Origin: Novosphingobium rosa NBRC 15208
GTDB taxonomy: Bacteria > Pseudomonadota > Alphaproteobacteria > Sphingomonadales > Sphingomonadaceae
DNA: 64,000 nt
Assembly (NCBI RefSeq): GCF_001598555.1
Contig: NZ_BCZE01000026.1
Location: 46,028 to 110,027 of the forward strand
Reading direction: 5' to 3'
The position numbers were made by a program, and so were the translations under genes. Below, piece after piece: positions 48,235 to 57,774 of the stretch (its first letter is position 1; every line of letters starts with the position of its first letter). Under the pieces are notes generated by a model. It ran no database searches and had not been told where the DNA came from. It was given only the letters and a program-made list of their open reading frames with translations.

Positions 48235-49029
48235 ATGGATCTGAAACTGAAGGACCGCGTGGCGGTCGTCACCGGCGGCTCATCTGGCATTGGCCTGGCC
48301 ACCGTGCGCCTGCTGCTGGCCGAGGGCGCCAAGGTCGTCAGCTGCGCTCGCAAACCCGAGGGGCTGCAGCAGGCCGCGCGCCAACTGGCTAGCGAAGGTG
48401 TGGCCATCGACAATCTGGTCTCACAGCCTTGCGATGTGCTCGATCAGGGCGCAGTCGATGCGCTGGTGGCGCGCACGCGAGAGGCTTTCGGCAAGGCAGA
48501 CATCCTTATCAACAATGCGGGGCAAGCCCGTCTTTCAACCTTCGCCAGCACCAGCGACGAGGATTGGGAGGCCGAACTGCGCCTCAAATTCTTCAGCGTC
48601 ATCCGCCCGACGCGGGCCTTTCTGCCGTTGCTGAAAGAGAGCGACGCTGGCGCCATCGTCATCGTCAACTCGCTGCTGGCGCGCCAGCCCGAGCCGCATA
48701 TGGTCTGCACCTCTGCGGCGCGCGCGGGGGTGCAAAACCTTGCCAAATCGCTGAGCGTGGAGTTTGCGCCCGAGGTGCGCGTCAACGCCATTCTGCTGGG
48801 CACCGTCAACAGCGGGCAATGGGCGCGCCGCTATGCCGAGCGCGCCGCTCCTGGCCAGTCGATGGAGGATTGGCTCGCCGAGCAAGCCCGCAACCGCCAT
48901 ATCCCGTTGGCCCGCTTCGGCGAGGCGGAGGAGCCTGCCGCCGCCATCACCTTCCTTGCCTCGCCCATGGCCAGCTTCATCACCGGGGCGGCGCTGGAGG
49001 TGGCGGGGGGCGTTTCGCGCTTCGCCTAA
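48235..49029 (+). CDS. SDR-fold protein lacking the YxxxK catalytic pair
   Basis: A 264-residue SDR with a normal cofactor site (VAVVTGGSSGIGLATVRLLL) and NNAG (ILINNAGQARLS). The usual Tyr-X3-Lys is replaced: the segment reads PHMVCTSAARAGVQNLAKSL. The Ser of the triad (VNSLLARQ) is kept. Related SDRs with TSAARAG occur in catabolic operons and may bind NAD(P) without classical dehydrogenation, or use another residue. The gene closes the Rieske operon and ends at two strong hairpins. Confidence 0.8.
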   Translation: MDLKLKDRVAVVTGGSSGIGLATVRLLLAEGAKVVSCARKPEGLQQAARQLASEGVAIDNLVSQPCDVLDQGAVDALVARTREAFGKADILINNAGQARLSTFASTSDEDWEAELRLKFFSVIRPTRAFLPLLKESDAGAIVIVNSLLARQPEPHMVCTSAARAGVQNLAKSLSVEFAPEVRVNAILLGTVNSGQWARRYAERAAPGQSMEDWLAEQARNRHIPLARFGEAEEPAAAITFLASPMASFITGAALEVAGGVSRFA

Positions 49030-49037
49030 ACCCAAAG

Positions 49038-49111
49038 GCCTGCCGCGCCAGGACGAGAGTCTCCGGCGCGGCAGGCTTGCCGCATGTCCGCCCCCCGACG
49101 GCCATGCGGCA
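49038..49111. terminator. two hairpins between convergent SDR and GH3 genes
   Basis: GCCTGCCGCGCC (49038-49049) pairs perfectly with GGCGCGGCAGGC (49065-49076), and TGCCGCATG (49078-49086) with CATGCGGCA (49103-49111). They sit between two converging genes and probably stop transcription from both sides. Confidence 0.65.
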
Positions 49112-49118
49112 GATCCCG

Positions 49119-51098
49119 TCAGGGATAGGTCAGCCCAAAGCCATGCGAGAACAGCTTGCGGGCGAAATCATAGGGCACATCTTCCTTCTGCCCTTCCACC
49201 GAGGCCTCATCGGCGGGCAGGTCGAAGGGCAGATGGCCCGTCGGCTTGGCCTGCCCGGTCAGGATCGCGGTGAGCGCCGTATCGTCCGACCCGAAGGTCG
49301 CCACCACGCCATCAACCTTGCCGATGAACTCCGACAGCACGGCGGGGCGCTCCATGCTGACCACCACCACCACCTTCTTGCCCGAGGCGATGGCAGCCCT
49401 GATCTGCGTCAGTTCGCCCTCATTGTCGGCGCCGGTCCAGACCAGCGGACCCTCATGGGTGTTGGTGAAGAAGCTCTGGCCGGTCTTGTTGCTGATGTAG
49501 GGCGCGTTGACCTTGACGATCACCGTGTCCGCCTCGCCCATGCTGGCCACCGGCGTGCCGAGCCCGGCAGGCGCGGCCGCAAAGCCCGAGAGGAACACGC
49601 GCGCGCCCGGCTTGAGCGGCAGCACCGCGCCCTGATTGCGCAGCAGCACGATCGAGCGGCGCTGCGCATCCTGCCCGGCAGCGGCAAAGGCTGGCGAATT
49701 GACGATGCGCGCCGCCGCCTCGGGATCGACATAGGGGTTCTCGAACAAGCCGATGGCGAACATCGGCGTCAGCAGCCGCTGGGCCGAGGCATCGATGCGT
49801 GCCTCGCTCACCTGCCCGGCTTTCACCAGCGCGATGATATGCGAGGGATCATGCTCGCCGCCGAACTGGTCGACACCCGCCGCGATCATGCGATATTCGC
49901 GCTGCTCCTTGGTGAGCGTCTCGACGCCCCAAGGCATGGCATGCAGCCAGTCGCTCATCACGATGCCCTTGAAGCCCAGATCGCCGCGCAGCATGCCCGT
50001 CACGATCTTGCGCGAGAAATTCATCGCCACCGTATCGGTGCCAACAGCAATGCCATAGCCGGGCATCACCGCAGCCGTACCGGCGGCAATCCCCGCGCGG
50101 AAAGGCTTGAGATGCTGCGCCATCTGCCCGCCGGGATAGACCTGCCATTTGCCATAGGGATTGTGCGGATCGAGCCCGTTCTTCACCGGCCCGTCGCCGG
50201 GGAAATGCTTCACCACCGTCAGCACGCTGTCGGGGCCCAGATGCGTGCCCTGGAAGCCCCGCACATAGGCGGCGACCAGCTTCGCATTCAGATCGGCATC
50301 CTCGCCAAAGGTGCCGGGAATACGGTTCCAGCGCGGCTCGGTGGTGGTGTCGGCCATGGGGTTGACGATCATGCGGAAGCCGATGGCGCGGTACTCCGCC
50401 GCCGCGATCCTGCCGAAGCGCTCCACCTCGGCGGGGTCGCCGATGGCGCCCAGGCCGATCTGGTCGGGCCAGCTGGAGGTGATCTTCTTGCGATCCGGCG
50501 GGGGCAGCGCGCCCCCCGGCAGGCGGTTGGTGGTCTGCACCGGATCGGAGGTGAGCATCACCGGCACGCCCAGACGGGTTTTTTCGGCAATGTCCTGAAT
50601 GGCGTTGGACCAGCGGGCGGCTTCCGTGGGCGTACCGCCCGCCGAGGTCATCATCCAGCGCACATTGAGCGTCTGGATCAGCGTGTAGGGCGAAGGCTTG
50701 TCGGCGCGGTCGAAGCCGGGGACGCCGGTGACATTGACCGGAGGCTTGAGCGCGCCGGGCGGCGGCGGGGCCAGTTCGCGCAGCACGGTGCCGCCGGGGC
50801 CGAAGAAGCCGGAGTTGGCGGCATGCACCATCAGCCCGGCCTTTTCGGGCAGGGTCATGCGCTTGATAAGGTCTGCGGCGCGCACGGCAGGCGCCAGCCG
50901 CCAGTCTTCGTAGGGATCGAGGTGGCCGTTGCGGTCGAGATCGCGGAAACGCAAGCCTTCGACGGTGATCACCGGAACGTCATGGCTGCCCAGCACCGGC
51001 TGGATCTTCGCAGGCGCGGGCGCGGCGGCATGACCGCCCGTGGAGACGACAAGCGCGGCGCTCGCCAGAAGGAAGGAAATGGCGTGCGGGCGCGTCAT
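49119..51098 (-). CDS. glycoside hydrolase family 3 beta-glycosidase, secreted
   Basis: A 659-residue GH3 enzyme with a signal peptide (MTRPHAISFLLASAALVVS, cleavage near HAAA). The N-terminal barrel includes VVKHFPGDG and the nucleophile Asp in GFKGIVMSDWLHAMPWG; the C-terminal alpha/beta domain includes SIVLLRNQGAVLPLKPG and VVVVSMERPAVLSEF. It lacks the FnIII domain seen in longer beta-glucosidases. It likely removes sugar from an aryl glycoside or oligosaccharide in the periplasm. It follows a TonB receptor on the same strand, a common sphingomonad pairing of uptake and hydrolysis. Confidence 0.86.
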   Translation of the reverse strand: MTRPHAISFLLASAALVVSTGGHAAAPAPAKIQPVLGSHDVPVITVEGLRFRDLDRNGHLDPYEDWRLAPAVRAADLIKRMTLPEKAGLMVHAANSGFFGPGGTVLRELAPPPPGALKPPVNVTGVPGFDRADKPSPYTLIQTLNVRWMMTSAGGTPTEAARWSNAIQDIAEKTRLGVPVMLTSDPVQTTNRLPGGALPPPDRKKITSSWPDQIGLGAIGDPAEVERFGRIAAAEYRAIGFRMIVNPMADTTTEPRWNRIPGTFGEDADLNAKLVAAYVRGFQGTHLGPDSVLTVVKHFPGDGPVKNGLDPHNPYGKWQVYPGGQMAQHLKPFRAGIAAGTAAVMPGYGIAVGTDTVAMNFSRKIVTGMLRGDLGFKGIVMSDWLHAMPWGVETLTKEQREYRMIAAGVDQFGGEHDPSHIIALVKAGQVSEARIDASAQRLLTPMFAIGLFENPYVDPEAAARIVNSPAFAAAGQDAQRRSIVLLRNQGAVLPLKPGARVFLSGFAAAPAGLGTPVASMGEADTVIVKVNAPYISNKTGQSFFTNTHEGPLVWTGADNEGELTQIRAAIASGKKVVVVVSMERPAVLSEFIGKVDGVVATFGSDDTALTAILTGQAKPTGHLPFDLPADEASVEGQKEDVPYDFARKLFSHGFGLTYP

Positions 51099-51125
51099 GG
51101 CGGGTCTCCTGTCAATCTTGGATCA

Positions 51126-51159
51126 TGGCGGCCATGGGGAAGAAACCCCATGGCCGCCA
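51126..51159 (-). terminator. 14-bp perfect hairpin after the TonB receptor gene
   Basis: Arms at 51126-51139 and 51146-51159 are perfectly complementary with an AAGAAA loop, 8 bases after the receptor stop and 27 bases before the GH3 start. There is no T run, so it may attenuate rather than end transcription into the GH3 gene, or protect the mRNA end. Confidence 0.55.
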
Positions 51160-51167
51160 CAAGGATG

Positions 51168-53333
51168 TTACCAGTTGTAGGTGAGGCGCGCGCCATAGGT
51201 TCGCGGCGCATCGAACTGATAGAGCACGCCGCCATAGGTGGCGCTGGCGGCGGCATTGGTGATCACCACAGAGTTTTCGAGGTTATGCACATAGGCCTGC
51301 GCCGTCCAGCGCCCGCCCTCCGGCTTGTAGGTCAGCGAGAGGTCGGTGCGGGTGAAGGCATCCTGACGGTCATTGGCGCGGTTGTAGATCGTCAGGAAGT
51401 ACTTGGTGCGGTACTGCGTCTGCACACGGGGCACCAGCGTGCCGCCCAGCAGATGGAAGGTGTGCTGGTAACCGGCGCCCAGCGTCCACTTGGGGCTCTG
51501 GATCACGTCATTGCCGGCCAGCGACTGGTTGACCGTGCCATTGGCCACCGCCAGATCGACATATTTGGCATGCAGATAGGCCGCCGTGGCGTCGAACTGG
51601 TCGTCATCCGACAGCTTGGCAATGAACTCGGCCTCGCCGCCATACATATGCGAGACGCCCGCATTCACGGTGATGGTGGTGCCCACCGCCGCGACATACT
51701 GGTTCACCTGCTGGTTCTTGTAATTGTAGTAGAAGCCAGAGAGGTTCACCTGCAGCTTGTTGTCGAGGAAGCGGTTCTTGGAGCCGCCCTCGAAGGCCGT
51801 CAGCGTTTCGGGGGCATAGTTGCCATAGCCGAACTGGTTGAAGCCGCCCGCCTTATAGCCGGTGTCGGCCTTGGCGTAGAGCAGGTGGGCGCTGTCGATC
51901 TGGTAATCCAGACCGGCGTGCCATGTAACCTTGCTCGATGCGACATGCGAATTGTCGTAGGAGTAGGTGCGGGTCGCGCCATTGTCGACGTTCTGCGTGA
52001 GCGAGCCGATGTAATCGGGGCCGACGCGGCTCTTGCTGTCATGCGTGTAGCGGACGCCGCCTGTGACGCGCAGCTTGCTTGTCAGATCGTAAGAGGCCTG
52101 TCCGAAGAAGGCATAGGATTCCGAAGGCACCGAGTTGTGATATTCGCGGATGGCGACCGGCGTGCCATTGGTGGCGTTTTTGTAAAAGAAGTTGTTGAGC
52201 GGGAAGGCTTCATGGAAATAGAAGCCGCCGATCTGCCACACGAAACCATGCTTGTTGTTCGATGACAGGCGCAGCTCCTGGCTTGCATCGGCGGTCAGCT
52301 CGTTGCGCGAGTAGTTGAAGCCCTTGCTGTCGCTGCCGTCGGCATCCCAGTTGTTGATGTAGCGCTGACGGTGATAGCCGGTGATCGAGGTGATCGTGGC
52401 CGGGCCCAGATCATAGTCGATCTGGCCGTGCAGCATCACATCCTGAATGTTCAGATGGCCGGGCGTGTTGAGCGAGAAATGCGTGGCGCCATAGGCCGTG
52501 CTGGGCGGACGGGTCACATCCACGCCATTCACGGTTTGGGTCGGCATCTGAAGGTAAGCGGTGCCCTCGCCGCCGATATGCATGTAGCTGGCGCCGAAGG
52601 TGGCGGTCAGACGGCTGCCCGGGTGGTACTTGAACTGGATGCGGCCGCCCTGGTTGACGTTCTGCTCGGCGCGGGTGCCGTTGCCCGTCTGGCGGTAGCC
52701 GTCATTGTTGTGGACCACGCCTGAGACGCGCATGTCCAGATCGTCCGACAGGCGGCGGTTGATGGCGATCTCGCCATTGGTGGTGCCGTAGTTCCCGCCC
52801 TCGAACATGGCATAGCCTTCGTTCTTGCTGGTGGGGGCCTGGCTGATGATGTTGATCGCGCCGCCCGTGGCGTTGCGACCGTAGAGCGTGCCCTGCGGAC
52901 CGCGCAGCACTTCCACGCGCGCGATGTCGTAGAAGGCGGCGTTCATGCCGGTGGGGCGCTGCAGATAGATGCCGTCGATGTTCACGGCCACCGCCGGATC
53001 GCCGATCTCGGTGGTGTCGCGGCTGGAGATGCCGCGGATGGTGATGATCGAGGCGCCCGCGCTCTGGCCGATGTTCACCGTGGGGGCGAAGGCGCCCAGT
53101 TCGTTGATGTTGCTCACGCCGTTCTGCTTGAGCTGCTCGGCCCCGAAGACGTTGAGCGCGATCGGCGTGCTCTGCGAGTTGGTCTCGCGTTTGGTGGCGG
53201 TCACCACGATGTCATGGATGCCACTGGTGGGCTCGGCTGCAGCCTCGGGCGCCGTCTGTGCGACAGCCAGTTGCGGCAGGAGTGCCAAGGCGCCGGCACC
53301 GGCCAGCAAGATGTTGCGCGTTGAGGTCTGCAT
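51168..53333 (-). CDS. TonB-dependent outer-membrane receptor
   Basis: A 721-residue receptor: signal peptide to about residue 25 (LLPQLAVAQ), TonB-box-like IHDIVVTATKRE near 36-47, plug domain with IRGISSRDTTEIGDPAVAV and LRGPQGTLYGRNATGGAIN, and a barrel ending in YGARLTYNW with a terminal aromatic residue. It belongs to the large sphingomonad group that takes up plant- or lignin-derived aromatics and glycosides rather than siderophores. Start ATG 53333 has GGGGAG at the right distance. Upstream sequence holds several copies of the IclR-regulon motif, and the GH3 gene follows, so both are probably induced with the catabolic operons. Confidence 0.9.
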   Translation of the reverse strand: MQTSTRNILLAGAGALALLPQLAVAQTAPEAAAEPTSGIHDIVVTATKRETNSQSTPIALNVFGAEQLKQNGVSNINELGAFAPTVNIGQSAGASIITIRGISSRDTTEIGDPAVAVNIDGIYLQRPTGMNAAFYDIARVEVLRGPQGTLYGRNATGGAINIISQAPTSKNEGYAMFEGGNYGTTNGEIAINRRLSDDLDMRVSGVVHNNDGYRQTGNGTRAEQNVNQGGRIQFKYHPGSRLTATFGASYMHIGGEGTAYLQMPTQTVNGVDVTRPPSTAYGATHFSLNTPGHLNIQDVMLHGQIDYDLGPATITSITGYHRQRYINNWDADGSDSKGFNYSRNELTADASQELRLSSNNKHGFVWQIGGFYFHEAFPLNNFFYKNATNGTPVAIREYHNSVPSESYAFFGQASYDLTSKLRVTGGVRYTHDSKSRVGPDYIGSLTQNVDNGATRTYSYDNSHVASSKVTWHAGLDYQIDSAHLLYAKADTGYKAGGFNQFGYGNYAPETLTAFEGGSKNRFLDNKLQVNLSGFYYNYKNQQVNQYVAAVGTTITVNAGVSHMYGGEAEFIAKLSDDDQFDATAAYLHAKYVDLAVANGTVNQSLAGNDVIQSPKWTLGAGYQHTFHLLGGTLVPRVQTQYRTKYFLTIYNRANDRQDAFTRTDLSLTYKPEGGRWTAQAYVHNLENSVVITNAAASATYGGVLYQFDAPRTYGARLTYNW

Positions 53334-53356
53334 GCTAACTCCCCGATCCTTCGTGT

Positions 53357-53450
53357 TTGATATGCGGATCATTGCTTGATATGTTGAATTGAAAACCTGC
53401 ATAGTGTCAATATGGCCTATGCGAAAATTTTATGACGCTTCGCATGTAAG
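53357..53450. promoter_or_regulatory. cluster of IclR-regulon motifs between TonB receptor and ferredoxin reductase
   Basis: TTGATATGCGGATC (53357-53370) and TTGATATGTTGAAT (53376-53389) are direct copies 19 bases apart on the forward strand. TTACATGCGAAGC occurs on the reverse strand at 53437-53450. GTGTTTGATATGC is identical (13 bases) to a site before the Rieske operon at 43698-43710. Confidence 0.5.
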
Positions 53451-53520
53451 GCGCCCGTTTGCCGGTTGGGCAGACGGTTGCGATCCGCATCGAGAGACCT
53501 GAAGAGGACACCAGCCTACC

Positions 53521-54756
53521 ATGCCAAACCATGCCGATGTCTTGATCGTGGGTGCGGGCCATGCCGGGGCCCAATGCGCAATTGCCTTAAGACAAAGCGG
53601 ATTTTCCGGTTCGATCATGCTGATCGGGCGCGAACCGGATCTGCCTTATGACCGCCCCTCGCTCTCCAAGGACTATTTCGCACGGGACAAAAGCTTCGAG
53701 CGGTTGCTGATCCGCCCGGCGCAATTCTGGGCGGACAAACAGATCGCGCTGCGTCTGGGCGAAGCGGTGGAGGCTGTTCATCCCGATTTGAAACAGGTGG
53801 TGTTGGCTGATGAGAGCACTGTAACCTATGGCACGCTGATCTGGGCCACGGGTGGAGACCCGCGTCCGCTGGCTGTCCCCGGCGCAAATCTGTCGGGAAT
53901 TCATACCATTCGCTCACGCGCGGATTGCGACGGGCTGATGGCGGCCATCGACTCGGGCGCGCGGCGAATCGCCATCGTGGGCGGCGGCTATATCGGGTTG
54001 GAAGCCGCCGCCGTGCTGGCCAGGCGCGAATGCCAGGTCACCGTGCTGGAAGCTGCGCCGCGCCTGCTGGCCCGCGTCGCCGGGGCCGAGATCGCCGCTT
54101 TCTACGCCGCAGAACATACTGCCCATGGCGTGGAGATCCGCCTCAACGCCAGCATCACCGCGCTGACCGGACAGGACAGCGTAGACGGCGTGGCGCTGGC
54201 TGACGGGGAGGTGATCCCCGCCGATGCGGTGATCGTGGGAATCGGCATCGCCCCCAGCATTGCCCCGCTGGTTGCGGCAGGGGCCGCGCACGGCAGTGGC
54301 GTGTCCATCGATGCGTTCTGCCGCACCTCGCTTCCCGACGTCTACGCCATCGGCGATTGCACCGCCTTTGCCTGTGATCACGCCGATGGCACGGTGATGC
54401 GCGTCGAATCGGTGCAGAACGCGAACGATCAGGCCACATGCGTGGCCAGGGCGCTGTGCGGAGAGGCCCGGCCCTATCGCGCTTTCCCGTGGTTCTGGTC
54501 GAACCAGTATGATCTGAAGCTCCAGACGGCAGGCATCTCGCTGGGCCATGACGCCACCGTGCTGCGCGGCGATCCGGCGACGCGCAGCTTTTCGGTCCTT
54601 TACCTCAAGGCGGGGCGGGCTGTCGCCATCGACTGCGTCAATATGGTCAAGGATTATGTGCAGGGCCGCAAGCTGATCGAGGCCCGGGCCCGCATCGATC
54701 CCGCCAGCCTTGCCGACACATCACGCCAACTAAAGGAAATGGTCTCCACGATATAG
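53521..54756 (+). CDS. FAD-dependent ferredoxin reductase, copy 1
   Basis: A 411-residue FAD/NAD reductase of the rhodocoxin/putidaredoxin-reductase type: [43 protein letters not shown] motif [20 protein letters not shown] and FAD motif [11 protein letters not shown]. It passes electrons from NAD(P)H to a 2Fe-2S ferredoxin of a Rieske oxygenase or P450. A close paralogue lies at 57915-59135, about 3 kb away in the opposite direction, with matching blocks along the whole length. It is transcribed alone, divergent from the TonB receptor. Confidence 0.88.
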   Translation: MPNHADVLIVGAGHAGAQCAIALRQSGFSGSIMLIGREPDLPYDRPSLSKDYFARDKSFERLLIRPAQFWADKQIALRLGEAVEAVHPDLKQVVLADESTVTYGTLIWATGGDPRPLAVPGANLSGIHTIRSRADCDGLMAAIDSGARRIAIVGGGYIGLEAAAVLARRECQVTVLEAAPRLLARVAGAEIAAFYAAEHTAHGVEIRLNASITALTGQDSVDGVALADGEVIPADAVIVGIGIAPSIAPLVAAGAAHGSGVSIDAFCRTSLPDVYAIGDCTAFACDHADGTVMRVESVQNANDQATCVARALCGEARPYRAFPWFWSNQYDLKLQTAGISLGHDATVLRGDPATRSFSVLYLKAGRAVAIDCVNMVKDYVQGRKLIEARARIDPASLADTSRQLKEMVSTI

Positions 54757-55184
54757 TCGCCGAATGGTGAAGACCGTCAGTTTGGCGACCGCCCGAAAAA
54801 CTTGATGAACCAGTGTTAGCAGCAGCGGCGTTGGGAGATAACACCACGGCGGGACGGTATGGCATCGCGTCGAGAGCAAACTTACAGTCCATTCGGATGC
54901 AATCGCGAGATGGGCGAGCGTCGCCAAGGGCTGGCTCAGGTTCGAGGAATGATGGGCAGGTATTGCCCCGCCCATGGCCCAAAGGCGACATTCCGTTTCC
55001 CACAACACAGCCACCTAACTGAGAGAAAGAGCGGGTCGTTGAAAGCTGTCGCATTGTAATGGAGACCGCAGCCGATCAAGAACCACAGGGACTGTATCGA
55101 TACCGTCGTTGGGCCAGGTTGAGGGATTTTGAATCAATTTCAAAGAGACGAAACGCGCCGTATCCAAAGAGCTGAGTGGCGAAC
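54757..55184. other. intergenic stretch without recognisable gene
   Basis: About 430 bases after the ferredoxin reductase. Base composition is lower in GC than the surrounding genes, and no open frame has a ribosome-binding site or known pattern. It leads into a GH3 relic at 55185. Confidence 0.4.
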
Positions 55185-55289
55185 ATGACCCTCGATGAGC
55201 AGGTCCAGCAGCTCATCAAGGCCGCCCCCGCCATTCCGCACCTGAATGTGCCGGAATACAGTGGGTGGACGGCATCACAACTGAATTGA
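55185..55289 (+). pseudogene. relic of a second GH3 beta-glycosidase N-terminus
   Basis: A 34-codon frame reads MTLDEQVQQLIKAAPAIPHL then NVPEYSGWTASQLN and a stop. This resembles the conserved opening of GH3 beta-glucosidases/xylosidases (MTLDEKIxQLxNAAPAIPRLGIPxYxWWNEALHG). The rest of the gene is absent; the acylase gene begins on the other strand 47 bases later. It is probably what remains of a deleted glycosidase. Confidence 0.55.
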
Positions 55290-55335
55290 GATTATCCGCG
55301 GCCCCCATAAAGATCGCCACCTCCCCTCGAGGGCA

Positions 55336-57774
55336 TCAGCCCCCTCGCCCATCGTCCAGATGCTCCTGCCGTTCAACATGGGCGGCGATTTCGCCTGCGG
55401 TCAGCCAATCTGGCTTGCAGGCAAATCCCGTAAATAGCGGTAGCTGATCCGCATAATGGCGGTCGGGCTTCCCATCCTGCGCGATAAAACCGCTTTGCCC
55501 GGGCGCCGCCGCTGAACACATCGATGCCCCCTGCCGATCGAGCGTGACGCGCAGGCTGACACTGCCCCGATTGCGATAGGGAGCGACCACCTTGTCCTCA
55601 TCCTCGCCCGCCCATGGCACGCCCACCACACTGCGCGCGGCAAACTGCATCGGCACAGCCCGCGTGCGCCACCGATCCATGTCAGGGCCTTGCGCCCTTG
55701 AGAGGTCGCTCACCGCATCGCGCAAAGCGTCACGCACCAGAGCCTGCGCATCGCGGCCATGCAGGAAATCATAGGCGAAGGGCGCGCCATCCTGTCCCCG
55801 GCGCAGCGCATACCACAGCAGCTTGGCCCCGCTGCCCGGCTTGGCGCTGAGCGGGCTGAGCGCGGGGAGATAACCGGTGGCGGCATATTTGGCGTAGACA
55901 TCGGCGGGCAGGTCGGCTTTCAGCAGCCGCTCCAGCGCATGGGCGAGCCAGGCACGGAACAGGGGAACGCCGGGGGCATCATAGAAGCCCGAGACGGCGC
56001 TTTCAGTCAGCCGTCCATCCCAGCCAGCGATCCGCGCGGCAGCCTGACGCAAGGGATCTCCTTCCCCAAGACCGGCCACCGCCTGCGTGATATAGGGCAC
56101 GAAATAGCGATGGTTGAGATCGGCCAATGCCCCATAGCGATCGACATCCCAGATCTCCTTGTCGCTCAGCAACGGCTTGTGGTTCAGGGCTGCTGCCAGC
56201 TCGTTGACCCGGTCGATATGTGAGTAATCAGCCCCGTCGCCCTTCAGCCCGGGCATGGTCTTGTTGTTCCAGCTCACCAGATAGCCCTGCGACGGATTGA
56301 GCTGCTTGGGATTGGCTGAAAAGGGCAAGGTTCCGCGCCATTCCATGCCGCCATCACCCCTGGCAGGGAACTGAACCGGCTGATTGGCGGGCCGGTCAGG
56401 CAAACGGCCAAGGCCAGCATAGCCGATGTTGCCACGCCCATCGGCATAGAACCAGGTGATGGAGGCCGAGACACGCGCGGCCTGTTTGAGAAAACCGTCC
56501 CAGTCGCGCGCCTGCCCCACATGAGCCCAGCCCATCAGCGTCTCGATCTCATGCCCCACCCAGCTTCGTTTGAGCGCATAGGCGGTATGGTTCGCCTCGT
56601 CCCAGCCGGTGACAGGTCCATGCACCGTGGCCCAGGCGGTGAAGGGCACATCCACCTGCCCCTTGACCCGGATCACCTCATGCCGCGCGATCATCGGGCG
56701 CCAGACGCCCTTATAGCGGTAGCGATGCATGTCTTCGGGCGCGAGTGTCTCCTGATAGAGATCGTTGGTGTCCAGCGCGCCCACGGTCGATCCCCAGGCG
56801 ATGGTGCCATTGGTGCCAAAGAACACCGCAGGCAAGCCGACCGGCGTGGTCCCCGTCAGATCGAAGCCCGCGCCATGCAGGCCGATGCCATAGATGATCG
56901 AAGGGTTGAACCATCCCTGCTGCGGCCCGTTATACAGCACGGTGTGATGCTGATCCGAACGCTTGGGAGCGATCACCCAGGCATTGCTCGCCGTGGGCAT
57001 GCCGGCGGCGGCAACCGGGCCCAGACGTGCCTCCTGCCCGGCCTGATAGGCCAGCGCTGCCCCGCGTGACACGCCGCGCAGACCGGCTGCGCCAGGATCG
57101 GCCTTCGCCTCGGTGGGCGATGCGGCGCTCTCAGGCGCGGCAATGGTCGGGGCGGTGGGGTCTTCCAGCCAGCGCAGCTGATGATAAATCTTCTCGCCTT
57201 CCTCCGCCCCCTTGGCCGCCTGCAATTCACTGAGCAGATTGAGATTGGCCAGCTCCATATTGCCGGAGAAGAAGCGGTTGAGGATCAATCCAACCCATAC
57301 CGCCGCAACATCGTCGGCACTCCAGCTGGAAGGCTGGAAACCGGCCGTGACGAACTGGCGGGGCAGAAGCTTATCAGGCTGGGCCATGACCGCATGGATG
57401 CGGGCATTGAAACCGGCGGCATAGCCTTCGAACATCGCGCGATCATTGGCCGGAAGCGCGGTGAGCTGGCGGTGAAGCGAGGCGGGGTCGAACATGCCTC
57501 GCGTCGCCTTGTCCGTCGCCAGATAGGCCCCTCCCAACACCTGCGCCACCGTGCCTTCCGCCGAACGCTTCACCATTTCCATCTGATAGAGCCGGTCTTC
57601 GGCCACGGCATAGCCATAGCCATAGAACAGGCCATAGGTCGTATCGGCATAGACATGCGGCACGCCATAGGTGTCGCGCTTGATCGTCACCGGACGGGCC
57701 TGCAGGCCACCGGCGGTCAAAGCGAGTGTGAGGGCAGCCAGCGAGGCGAGGCGTTTGAAAGGCAGGAAGATCAT
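55336..57774 (-). CDS. penicillin-acylase-family Ntn hydrolase
   Basis: An 812-residue precursor of an N-terminal-nucleophile amidase. It has a signal peptide to about residue 27 (LTAGGLQA), the alpha chain (DTYGVPHVYADTTYGLFYGY), a spacer of about 60 residues, and the beta-chain N-terminal Ser263 in SNAWVIAPKRSD. Further family blocks are GWFNPSIIYGIGLHGAGFDL, FFGTNGTIAWGSTVGALD and YADGRGNIGYAGLG. Self-cleavage would expose Ser263. The family hydrolyses N-acyl bonds of beta-lactams, acyl-homoserine lactones, acyl amino acids and amides. Here it may free an aromatic acid from an amide conjugate. It lies between two ferredoxin-reductase paralogues, 141 bases after one of them on the same strand. 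Confidence 0.85.
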   Translation of the reverse strand: MIFLPFKRLASLAALTLALTAGGLQARPVTIKRDTYGVPHVYADTTYGLFYGYGYAVAEDRLYQMEMVKRSAEGTVAQVLGGAYLATDKATRGMFDPASLHRQLTALPANDRAMFEGYAAGFNARIHAVMAQPDKLLPRQFVTAGFQPSSWSADDVAAVWVGLILNRFFSGNMELANLNLLSELQAAKGAEEGEKIYHQLRWLEDPTAPTIAAPESAASPTEAKADPGAAGLRGVSRGAALAYQAGQEARLGPVAAAGMPTASNAWVIAPKRSDQHHTVLYNGPQQGWFNPSIIYGIGLHGAGFDLTGTTPVGLPAVFFGTNGTIAWGSTVGALDTNDLYQETLAPEDMHRYRYKGVWRPMIARHEVIRVKGQVDVPFTAWATVHGPVTGWDEANHTAYALKRSWVGHEIETLMGWAHVGQARDWDGFLKQAARVSASITWFYADGRGNIGYAGLGRLPDRPANQPVQFPARGDGGMEWRGTLPFSANPKQLNPSQGYLVSWNNKTMPGLKGDGADYSHIDRVNELAAALNHKPLLSDKEIWDVDRYGALADLNHRYFVPYITQAVAGLGEGDPLRQAAARIAGWDGRLTESAVSGFYDAPGVPLFRAWLAHALERLLKADLPADVYAKYAATGYLPALSPLSAKPGSGAKLLWYALRRGQDGAPFAYDFLHGRDAQALVRDALRDAVSDLSRAQGPDMDRWRTRAVPMQFAARSVVGVPWAGEDEDKVVAPYRNRGSVSLRVTLDRQGASMCSAAAPGQSGFIAQDGKPDRHYADQLPLFTGFACKPDWLTAGEIAAHVERQEHLDDGRGG

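Noticed and set aside
48429..52265. A 1278-codon open frame on the forward strand
   Set aside because: It runs antisense to the clearly recognisable GH3 and TonB receptor genes and out of frame over the SDR gene; its sequence is a low-complexity Arg/His/Gly shadow of GC-rich codons.
54647..55054. Reverse frame of 135 codons after the ferredoxin reductase
   Set aside because: Cys/Pro/Arg-rich composition without a start signal, overlapping the end of the ferredoxin reductase gene; no known pattern.
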